Shown here: one piece after another, positions 9,930 through 19,800 of the stretch
Layout of the letters: every line of letters starts with the position of its first letter
Position numbering within the stretch: the stretch's first letter is position 1
Assembly: GCA_946414395.1 (NCBI GenBank)
Contig: CAMKOE010000001.1
Coordinates: forward strand, 1 to 64,000
Length of the DNA stretch: 64,000 nt
Reading direction: 5' to 3'
Source of the DNA: an uncultured Porphyromonadaceae bacterium
GTDB taxonomy: Bacteria; Bacteroidota; Bacteroidia; Bacteroidales; Muribaculaceae
The notes under the pieces: generated by a model
What the model was told of the DNA's origin: nothing
Database searches by the model: none
What the model saw: only the letters and a program-made list of their open reading frames with translations
Position numbers and translations under genes: made by a program

Positions 9930-12131
9930 ATGGATTGGTTAAAAAGAGTTTTAAAGTCCCCGAAGTTAAGGAATAGCCTGGGTATTATTATCACGGCCGC
10001 CATTTTGCTGGAACTCATCTCCATTTTCCAGTACCACTACACGCGCAACATGCTCGAGGACGAACTTGACAAGCGCGCCGAGAACGAGATGGTGATGAAA
10101 GCCATCCTCATCAAGGGTATGCTCAACACGTCCGAGCAGATGCTCAAAGGGCACCTGTGGAACGTGCGGGACCATCTGGACGATCCCGAGGCCGCCTATA
10201 GCACCTTGAAGCCCATCCTGGACATGCATCCCGACATATTGAGTTGCGGACTGGCCTTCAGGCCTGACTATTATCCGTCACAGGGACGCTTGTTTGAGCC
10301 ATTCGCACAGATGGTTGACGGCCAGGTCAGGACCCAGCAATTGTCAGGTCCCGATCATGATTATACCACGATGGAATTCTACCAGGAGGCCAAGAACGAT
10401 TCTTCGGGTCACTGGAGCGACCCCTATGTGGACTATGCTAGCGATGAGGGCCTGATTACCAGTTTCTCGATGCCAGTCACCGACATGAAGGGTGAGTTCG
10501 CCTGTGTGCTGGCGATGGACTTGTCGCTCAACTGGCTCAGCGACACGCTCAATGCCCGTCATGCCTATCCCTCATCGTTTGACCTGCTGCTCACCGAAGA
10601 CGGTACCTTGATCTGCCGCCCCAATGACGCTCACCCCAATGGAGACGACACCGAGCAGGTGGTCCGCTTGATCAATGACAGCACAATCGAGTCACACGTG
10701 AGCCCCAACGGGCACATCCCCTATATCGACTTCACGTCCGAGAATCACCACGGCGACGGCCGCATCTATTTTCACAACATGAAGGGTGACCCCCACTGGC
10801 AGTTGGCGGTAGTGTGCTACGATAAGGAAGTGTATGGCAAGTTTGACCGCATGCAGACGGTGGTCTTGCTCTCGATGCTGGGAGCCTTGCTGCTGTTGAT
10901 GTTCATCATTCTCAGGTTTGCCAACAATGCCCGAAAACTGCACGATGCTACCCTCTCGCAGGAGCGCATCAGCAGCGAGTTGCGCATTGCCAGTGGATTG
11001 CAGATGTCAATGTTGCCCGAAGGCGACACCGATGACCTCAAGCGTGACGACGTTGACATTCACGGCCTGCTGGATCCCGCTGTCGAGGTGGGCGGCGACC
11101 TGTACGATTTCCTGATTCGTGACGAGAAACTGTTCTTCTGCATCGGCGACGTCAGTGGCAAGGGTGTGCCCTCGGCACTGGTGATGGCAGTCGTGCATGC
11201 GCTGTTCTCGGCCTTGACATCGACCGAGAGCGATCCCGCCCGCATCATGCATTCGCTCAATAACGCCGCTTGCCGCAACAACGCCGCCAACATGTTCGTC
11301 ACGTTCTTCATCGGCGTGCTGGACCTCCCGACGGGCCGCCTGCGCTACTGCAACGCTGGCCATGATGTCCCCGTGCTGATGAGAAAAGAGGTGAAGATGC
11401 TGCCTGTCGAGGCCAATGTCCCTATCGGTGTGATTAATGATTACAAGTACAGCGTCCAGGAGATAGTCCTCGATGATGACACATGCCTGTTCCTCTACAC
11501 CGACGGCTTGACCGAGGCCATGGATGAGCAGCACCGCCAGTTCGGTATTGAACGGATGCTGGAGATACTCTCGCGCAACAGGCAGACTAACAATATTTCC
11601 CTGGAAGATTTGCTGCACGGCATGCGTCTCGAGGTCAATAAGTTTGTCGATGGGGCTGCCCAGAGTGACGACTTGACCATGATGGCATTGAGATATACGC
11701 CCAATCGTGATGAGAAACTGGCAGTAGAGTCCCTGTCGTTGAAAAATGACCTGAAACAGGTGCCCGAGTTGAACCGCTTTGTCGATGGCGTGATGGGCAA
11801 GTTGCCTGTGGACGCCCCGACCGCCTCTAAGGTCAAACTGGCCGTCGAGGAGGCTGTCGTCAATGCAATGAATTATGCCTATCCTGTGGGCATCACCGGC
11901 AATATTGCGGTGGAGGCCCATTACAATCAGGATGTGGTGAAATTTGTCATCATCGATTCGGGCAAGTCCTTTGACCCGACCAAGGCGGCCGCCGTCGATA
12001 CCACACTATCGGCCGAGGATAGACCCATTGGCGGCCTTGGCATCTTCCTGGTGCGCGAGTTGATGGATTCCATCAACTATGAGCGTGTGGGAGGGAATAA
12101 TATCTTGACACTTACAAAAAGAACCAAATAA
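9930..12131 (+). CDS. Membrane PP2C (SpoIIE/RsbU-type) phosphatase fused to an anti-sigma-type kinase domain
   Basis: Predicted partner-switching sensor of 733 residues. A transmembrane helix near residues 17-35, a large extracytoplasmic Cache-like sensor region (~40-300) and a second transmembrane helix (~310-332) are followed by a short linker and a PP2C/SpoIIE phosphatase domain (~370-590). The metal aspartates appear in VGGD (D390), GDVSGKG (~405-411), DGLTEAMD and DD580-581. The C-terminal ~120 residues are a GHKL ATPase resembling RsbW, with an N-box AVEEAVVNAMNYA (~639-651), DSGKSFDP and GGLGIFLV. Having phosphatase and kinase domains in one chain, next to a STAS gene 15 nt downstream, suggests control of that STAS protein. 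The input signal and final target are unknown. It heads the block that leads into the NRPS. Confidence 0.85.
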   Translation: MDWLKRVLKSPKLRNSLGIIITAAILLELISIFQYHYTRNMLEDELDKRAENEMVMKAILIKGMLNTSEQMLKGHLWNVRDHLDDPEAAYSTLKPILDMHPDILSCGLAFRPDYYPSQGRLFEPFAQMVDGQVRTQQLSGPDHDYTTMEFYQEAKNDSSGHWSDPYVDYASDEGLITSFSMPVTDMKGEFACVLAMDLSLNWLSDTLNARHAYPSSFDLLLTEDGTLICRPNDAHPNGDDTEQVVRLINDSTIESHVSPNGHIPYIDFTSENHHGDGRIYFHNMKGDPHWQLAVVCYDKEVYGKFDRMQTVVLLSMLGALLLLMFIILRFANNARKLHDATLSQERISSELRIASGLQMSMLPEGDTDDLKRDDVDIHGLLDPAVEVGGDLYDFLIRDEKLFFCIGDVSGKGVPSALVMAVVHALFSALTSTESDPARIMHSLNNAACRNNAANMFVTFFIGVLDLPTGRLRYCNAGHDVPVLMRKEVKMLPVEANVPIGVINDYKYSVQEIVLDDDTCLFLYTDGLTEAMDEQHRQFGIERMLEILSRNRQTNNISLEDLLHGMRLEVNKFVDGAAQSDDLTMMALRYTPNRDEKLAVESLSLKNDLKQVPELNRFVDGVMGKLPVDAPTASKVKLAVEEAVVNAMNYAYPVGITGNIAVEAHYNQDVVKFVIIDSGKSFDPTKAAAVDTTLSAEDRPIGGLGIFLVRELMDSINYERVGGNNILTLTKRTK

Positions 12132-12146
12132 ATTAATAAGAAGACA

Positions 12147-12449
12147 ATGAAAACTAAGATTGAAGAAATTGAAGGTAAAATCATCGCCACACTGGAGGGC
12201 GAGTTGGACACTGCTGCAGCCATCGAGGTAGAAAAGACGCTTCAACCCCTCTACAAGAGTGACGGTAGTGACATCATTATCGAGTGTGAGAAACTGGACT
12301 ACATCGCATCGAGCGGATTGCGCATCCTGCTGGGCATCCTCAAGGGGGCCAAGGCCAGTGGCGGCAAGGTTACCCTGCGCAACGTCAATGACGACATCAA
12401 GAACGTGTTCCAGTTGACGGGTCTCATCAACCTATTCGAGTTTGAGTAA
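12147..12449 (+). CDS. STAS-domain anti-sigma-factor antagonist
   Basis: A 100-residue single-domain STAS protein of the SpoIIAA/RsbV type. The segment YIASSGLRILL (52-62) matches the phosphorylation loop, with S55 or S56 as the likely phosphoserine, and the C-terminal half has the NDDIKNVFQLTGL helix typical of the family. It starts 15 nt after the phosphatase/kinase gene and is the obvious substrate of both its domains. No sigma factor lies next to it, so the regulated partner may be elsewhere or may not be a sigma factor. A porin-like gene follows 26 nt later. Confidence 0.88.
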   Translation: MKTKIEEIEGKIIATLEGELDTAAAIEVEKTLQPLYKSDGSDIIIECEKLDYIASSGLRILLGILKGAKASGGKVTLRNVNDDIKNVFQLTGLINLFEFE

Positions 12450-12474
12450 ACGATAATCCGCTATACTTCTCAAA

Positions 12475-13806
12475 ATGAGGTGTTTACAGACAATCGCTCT
12501 GTCCTTGCTGATAGGGCTGTCGGTGGCCGCTCAGCCTGCTGGCGACACGGTACCGCCTCCCGCCAACAACCTGTCGATTGACTTGCAGTTCATGGGACGT
12601 GGCGAGTCGCGGTATGGTGGCATGCCTGCCGAGGCCAGCAGCGATGCGGAGGAAGAAATAACCGAGGTCGGTAAGTCCAATTTCCTGCTGAGTCGCACCC
12701 GCCTGGCCATTAACTTCAAGCGTGATTGGCTCGAAGCCCGTGTCACTCCCCAGCACTCTGGCGTGTGGGGACAAGAGGGCAAGGGCAGTTTCAACCTGTA
12801 TGAGTCCTGGGTGAAATTGGCGGCCCGCAACGGCCTGTTTGCCCAGGTGGGTAGGGTAGCGCTCAACTATGATGACGAACGCATCATCGGATCGGATAAC
12901 TGGGCTATGGCCTCGTTGTCCCATGATGTGATTAGGACCGGATATGAAGGTCATGGCCACAAGGTCCATGCCATCCTTGCCTACAATCAGAATGCAGCGG
13001 TGATGACTGCTGCCTTTTCCCAGTACACTAACGGTTCCCAGCCCTACAAGACGATGCACACCCTGTGGTACCACTATGATTTCCCCAAGTTGCCATTGGG
13101 TGCCTCGGCACTGTTCATGAACATCGGCATGCAAGCCGACCCCGACGTCGGCACCGGCACCCTGTTCCAGCAGTTGGCGGGTGCCTATGTCAAGTTCACC
13201 CCCAAGCGCTGGTTGGCCGAGGTCTCTTATTACCACCAGTTTGGCCATAACGAGTACAATATCAAGATCGATGCGTGGATGGTCAGTACCAAGGTCTCAT
13301 TCCGTCCTGCCAACTATGGCATTACGGTCGGTTATGATCACTTGAGTGGTGATAAGAACTTTGCAGTCCCGCCTAAGGGCGGTTTAGGCTACATGCGCCA
13401 TGAGGTCATCAGGGGCTTCAGCACGGTCTATGGTGCGCACCACAAGTTCTATGGGGCTATGGATTTCTTCTATGTGAGCACCTATATGGGCGGTTTCACC
13501 CCTGGTCTGCAGAACAACTACATTGACTTGAGTTACAGTCCCCTCAAGGGGCTTGACCTCAGCGCCAGTTGCCATTACCTGGCTACTGCCACCAAACTGG
13601 AAGATTTGGACCGCACCCTGGGCTATGAGTTTGAGTTGCAGGGTTCCTATGCTATCTCGAGAGACGTAAAGGTTTCGCTTGGCGCCTCCTTGATGAAAGG
13701 TTCCAACACAATGGAGCAACTCAAGCGCTCATCCAACAATAACTCCCTGCGGTGGGGTTGGGTATCCCTGCTCGTCAATCCCAGGATTCTCTCAATTAAA
13801 TGGTAA
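12475..13806 (+). CDS. Predicted outer-membrane porin-like beta-barrel
   Basis: Unassigned 443-residue exported protein. It has a signal peptide (residues 1-~19) ending in VAAQ and a body rich in alternating aromatic/polar strands (for example KRWLAEVSYYHQFGHNEY and NYGITVGYDHLSGDKNF). The pattern fits a beta-barrel of the phosphate-selective or alginate-export porin type. It starts 26 nt after the STAS gene and ends 31 nt before the NRPS start, so it is almost certainly co-transcribed. A role as the outer-membrane exit for the NRPS product, alongside the MATE exporter, is an attractive inference but unproven. Confidence 0.6.
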   Translation: MRCLQTIALSLLIGLSVAAQPAGDTVPPPANNLSIDLQFMGRGESRYGGMPAEASSDAEEEITEVGKSNFLLSRTRLAINFKRDWLEARVTPQHSGVWGQEGKGSFNLYESWVKLAARNGLFAQVGRVALNYDDERIIGSDNWAMASLSHDVIRTGYEGHGHKVHAILAYNQNAAVMTAAFSQYTNGSQPYKTMHTLWYHYDFPKLPLGASALFMNIGMQADPDVGTGTLFQQLAGAYVKFTPKRWLAEVSYYHQFGHNEYNIKIDAWMVSTKVSFRPANYGITVGYDHLSGDKNFAVPPKGGLGYMRHEVIRGFSTVYGAHHKFYGAMDFFYVSTYMGGFTPGLQNNYIDLSYSPLKGLDLSASCHYLATATKLEDLDRTLGYEFELQGSYAISRDVKVSLGASLMKGSNTMEQLKRSSNNNSLRWGWVSLLVNPRILSIKW

Positions 13807-13836
13807 TAACAACATAACAAGTATATATCAAATAAA

Positions 13837-16800
13837 ATGAAGACATCAGCACCATTATCCAAATCCCAATATGGCATCTATGTCGAGTGCATGAGCCATC
13901 AAGGCGAAGCCTTTTATAACCTTCCCTACATCTATGAACTCGATATGTCACTTGATGCCGACAGGCTGGTCAAGGCAGTGGAGACGGCATTCAGGGCACA
14001 TCCATCGCTTTTTATCCGCATGGGGATTACCGACGACGGCGAGCCCGTGCAGACGCTCGACATCGACAGCGAACAATTCTCGCTCGAGGTCGAGGACATC
14101 CAGGACATCGAGCAGGAAAAGTCCCGGCTGGTCAGGCCCTTTGACCTGAATGGCGGGCGCTTGTTCCATGTCAATATCCTGCGCGGGGGTAATCATTATT
14201 ACCTTTTCCTGGATTATCACCACATCATTGTGGACGGCACCTCGATGCAGGTCATGTTGCGTGACATTGACAAGGCCTATCAGGGACTTCCCATCGACCC
14301 CGAGGAAATGACCCTCTTGCAGGCCGCCCAGGACGAGGCCACTCTGGCCGATTCGCCCGCCTATGAGGAGGCCAAGCGATGGTATGCCGCCAACTTTGAT
14401 TGCAGTGACACGTTCACGCAATTCATGCCCGACCTCGAAGAACCCGAACACCGCGAGGACAGCATTGTCCGCATTCTCTCGATCGGGATGCCCCAGGTCG
14501 ATCAGTTCTGCAAGGATAATGGCGTTTTCAAGAGCAATCTGTTCACCAGTGCTTTTGCTTTCTTGCTCGCAAAATTCAATAATGAGCACGAAGCGCTTTT
14601 CAACACCGTTTACCACGGTCGCACCGACAAGCGCCTGGCCCACGCCACAGGCATGTTTGTGCAGACGTTCCCGGTCTATGCCAAGTTTGATGACAAGACG
14701 ACCGTCCTCGACTTCCTCAAGGGAGGTCAGGACCAGATGAGCGGATGCCGCGACCACAGCATCTATTCCTACAGCGATGTGGTCACCGACCTCAACTTGC
14801 AGAGCAATGCAATGTTTGCATGGCACGGTCAGTTGTTTGACAACGAGACCATGGGCGGCAAGCCCATGAGGACCATCCGCATCGGCAACAGCACGCTGGA
14901 CGCTTCTTTCTATCTCAAGGTCTTCATCCAGGGCGGACAGTTCCATGCCAAGGCCGAGTACAATGCCAACGAGTACTCCCGTGAGATCATCAGCCAGGTG
15001 CTGGAGAGTTACGAGGCCGTGCTTCAGGGCATGCTCTCATGCCAGCAGTTGTGTGACATCGCTCTGGCCACCGACAGCCAGATAGCCGCGCTCGATGCGT
15101 TCAACTGCAATGACGTCGATTATGATGCCAGCCAGACCATCGTTTCGCTTTTCAACAGTCAGGTCCTGTCCACGCCGGACAATGTGGCGGTAGTCTATAA
15201 GGACAAGCGGTACACCTATGCTCAGGTGGCCGAAATCAGTGACCGCATCGCGGCCCGCATTGCTGATATGGGGCTTGGCACCGAGGATGTCGTGTCGGTG
15301 TTGATTCCCCGCAGCGAGTGGATGGCCATCGCGTCGCTGGGTGTGCTCAAGGCCGGTTGCGCCTATCAGCCCCTTGATCCCAGTTATCCCAAGGAGCGCC
15401 TTAACTTCATGATGCAGGATGCCAGTGCCAAACTCCTGATTGCCGACGAGGAGTTGCGTACCATCGTCGATGAGTACCAGGGTGAGGTGCTGCTGACCAG
15501 CGAAATAGCCAACTTGCCTGCCAAGCCGGCGCCTGAAGTCGAGATCAAGCCCGACCAACTCTTTATCATGCTCTACACCTCGGGCTCGACAGGCATCCCC
15601 AAGGGCTGCCAGTTGACACACGGCAACCTGGTGGCCTTCTGCCACTGGTACCAGCGTTACTACAGCCTCCAGGCCGAGCACAATGTGGCTGCCTATGCCA
15701 GTTACGGCTTTGACGCGTGCATGATGGACATGTATCCTGCACTGACGTGCGGAGCATCGGTCTATATCATCCCCGAGGAATTGCGTCTGGACTTGATCGC
15801 CCTCAACGATTACTTCGAGCAAAACCACGTCACCCACTCGTTCATGACCACTCAGGTGGGCTACCAGTTTGCTACCAGCATCGAGAACCACTCGCTGCTG
15901 CACCTCTCCACTGGCGGTGAGAAACTGGCATCGCTCACGCCCCCTCAGGGTCTGAAGTTCTATAACGTCTATGGTCCAACCGAGTGCACCATCTTCACAA
16001 CGACCTATCTTGTGGACAAGAAGATGAAGGAGATTCCCATCGGCAAGCCATTGGATAACATGCGGCTATACATCGTTGATGGCCAGTGTCACCGATTGCC
16101 TGTCGGCGCTGCCGGCGAGTTGTGGGTATCTGGACCGCAAGTGAGCCGCGGCTATCTCAACCGCCCCGAGAAGACCGCCGAGGTCTATATCTCCAACCCG
16201 TTTGCCACCGAGGAGAAATATTCACGCATCTATCGCACGGGAGACATCGTGCGTTACCTGCCCTCGGGCGACATCCAGTTTGTGGGACGTCGTGACGGTC
16301 AGGTGAAGATACGCGGTTTCCGCATCGAGTTGAAGGAGGTCGAGAGCATCATCCGTGAGTTCCCCGGCATCAAGGATGCCACGGTGCAGGCCTTTGACGA
16401 GGAGGGTGGCGGCAAGTTCATCGCTGCCTATGTCGTGAGCGACAGCCAAGTGGACATTGAGGCTCTGAATAACTTCATCATGGAAGAGAAGCCGCCCTAT
16501 ATGGTGCCTGCCGTGACCATGCAGATCGATGCGATTCCCTTGAACCAGAACCAGAAGGTGAACAAGCGTGCGCTGCCCAAGCCCGAGAAGAAAGCGGCGT
16601 CTGTCGAGGAGACCAATGTTCCCATGAATGTTCTCGAGCAGCAATTACATGACATTGTCGCCGAGATTGTCAACACGACCGACTTTGGCGTGACCACAGT
16701 GCTGGGCTATGCCGGATTGACATCCATCTCGGCCATCAAACTTGCGGTGCAGATCAATAAACGCTACGGCGTGACGCTCGATTCCAGGTCATTGGTCAAG

Positions 16801-19800
16801 ACGGGCACCGTTCAATCAATTGAGAATGAAATCCTCAATCACTTGCTGGCTGGTGAGGCAACCGCTATCACCGCTGCTGCCGACAAGCCTGCCGAGACCC
16901 GTTCGAGCGTACCCCTGTCCTATGCCCAGACGGGTGTTTACTTCGATTGCCTGAAGAATCCCGCCTCAACAATCTATAATATCCCTTACCTGCTGACCTA
17001 TCCTGCCGGGACCGACGCGTCGCGGCTTGCCGATGCCGTCAAGCGGGTCATCGAGGCCCATCCCGAGTTGGGTGTTCATTTTGTGACCGAGGGCGACAGC
17101 ATCATGCAGACACTTGAAGACAACGTTCCTGTCCAGGTGAATGTCATCGAGATGACCGACCAGGAACTGGCGTCTTACAAGAATGAATTTGTCAGGCCCT
17201 TTAACCTGCAGAAGGCGCCCCTCTATCGTGCCGAGGTAGTCAAGACCGATGGCGGTATCCACCTCTTGCTCGACGTTCACCACCTCGTGTTTGACGGCGG
17301 CTCGGCCGACTTGCTCATCCGCCAGATCAATGCCGCTCTTGAGGGCCATGAGATCGAGCCGGAGAGTTATACTTATATGGACTTTGTGTCCGACCAGCAA
17401 CAGGCCGAGGAAACCGATGTGTTCAAGGCTTCACAGCAGTTCTTTGCCGAGAAATTGCAGACCTGTGAGGGCGCCAGCGAGATTCCCGCCGACCTTCCCA
17501 AGAGCGGAGAGCAGGGCTACATCGGCGAGGCCGTCTGTCCTGCCGACCTTGAGAAGGCAGCCGCCTTCTGCCGCCAGCAGGAAATCACTCCCGCCCACCT
17601 CTTCCTTGCCGCTACCTCCTATGTCGTGTCACGTTACACCAACAACCGTGACGTCTATCTGTGCACCGTGAGCAGCGGTCGCAGCAACCTCAAGATTGCC
17701 GACACGGTGGGCATGTTTGTCAACACGCTGGCTCTGGGCATGAGTATCGACGACGTGACTGTGGCCCAATTCCTCAAGGGCGCCAGCGACACGTTTGACC
17801 AGACACTCAGGCATGAGGATTACCCGTTTGCCCGCATCGCCACCGATTATGGTTTCCGTCCCGCGATAGCCTATGCCTATCAAGTGGGCGTCCTCTCGCA
17901 ATATACCGTCAACGGGCAGCCTGTCGGCCAGGAACTGCTCGAACTCAACGTTCCCAAGTTCAAGATCAACATCAAGATTGAGTCCCGCGGCGTCGTTGTC
18001 CAGTATGATGACTCGATCTACAGCGAACGGGTGGGACGCGGAATTGCCGAGAGCATTGTCACCGTTGCCGCTAGAATGATGGAGAATCCCGATGGCAAGT
18101 TGCGCCAACTCTCCATCGTGAGTGACAGTCAGGAGGAGGAATTGAGCCACCTGAGGCAGACCGCCACGGGCGATGCTCCCTTCTCGCTGTTCCATGAGTG
18201 CATCGGGCACTTTGCACAGAGCCAGCCTGATCACGACGCGCTGGTGGCCATCGATGGCAAGTTCTCCTACAAGCAGATGGATGAAGTGACCAGCAGAATC
18301 GCTGCCGCCCTGCGCAAGCGTGGCGTTCATGAGCGTGACCGCGTGGCCCTGCTGCTTCCCCGCACGAGCCGCCTGATTCTCGCCTTGTTCGGCGTGCTCA
18401 AGTCAGGCGCTGCCTACATCCCCTGTGACCCCGAGTATCCCGCCGACCGCGTGAAACTCATCCTGGAGGACAGTGAGGCGCGTTACATCATCACCACTGC
18501 CGACCGCATGGACACCGTTCCGGCCGACAAGGCCATTGACGTCGAGGACCTCATCAACGATGACAATGACGGCGCCATTGTGACCGATATCACTCCCGAC
18601 GACCTGGCCTACCTGATCTACACCAGCGGCTCTACAGGCCGTCCCAAGGGCGTGATGCTCCACCATCGCGGCATCTGCAACTACTTGTATGGCCATCCGG
18701 CCAACGTGTTTGCCAACGGCGTGTACACCGATGCCAAGCGCATCTTGAGCGTGACGACCATCTCGTTTGACGCCGCATTGCAGGACATCGGCACAGCATA
18801 CTTCAACGGCAAGACGCTGATTGTCGCTACCGAGGAACAGGCCAACAACCCGCTTGACCTGGCCCGTCTCATCAATGAGGAGCACATCAACATGGTGTCG
18901 GGTACTCCCTCGCGCTGGATGACCTGGCTGACGAGCGAGGACTTCTGTGACGCGATCAGCCGCATCAATATCGTGCGTGCCGGTGGTGAAAAGTTCTCCG
19001 ACCAGTTGCTGGATCAATTGCGCCGGGTGACCAAGGCCAGGATATTCAACTGCTATGGTCCCACCGAGATCACTGTGGCCTCCAATAACAAGGAATTGAC
19101 CCATGCCGACATGGTGACCGTGGGTAAGCCTCAATTGAACGTCATCGAGTATATCGTTGACCAGGATGGCAACGAGTTGCCCGTGGGTGTCGTTGGTGAA
19201 CTCTACATCGGCGGACGCGGTGTGGCACATGGCTATAACAACCTCGAGCAGATGACGCGTGAGCGCTTTGTGGACTATCACGGCACGCGCATCTACAAGT
19301 CGGGTGATTATGCCAAGTGGCTTCCCGATGGCGATGTGGTGATCCTGGGACGAACCGACCACCAGATCAAATTGCGCGGCCTGCGCATCGAGTTGGGCGA
19401 GATCGAGAACGTGATGCTCAAGGTCGAAGGCCTCAAGAAGGTGGTTATCCTCATCCGCAAGATCAATGACAAGGAGCACCTGTGTGCCTATTACACTGCC
19501 GATCGCGAGATTAAGCCCGAGGACCTCAAGGCCGAGATTTCCAAGAGCCTGACCCAGTATATGGTTCCCACGGCCTATCTGCAACTCAAGGAGATGCCCA
19601 TGACGCCTAACGGCAAGACCGACGTCAAGGCGCTGCCCGAGCCCGAATTGGCCATCAGTTCGGCATATGTCGAGCCGGCCAACGATACGGAGCGGACCTT
19701 CTGCGGCATCTTTGCCGATATTCTCCAGATGGACAAGGTGGGTGCTACCGACAACTTCTTTGAGTTGGGTGGCACGTCACTGGTGGTGACCCGTGTCATC

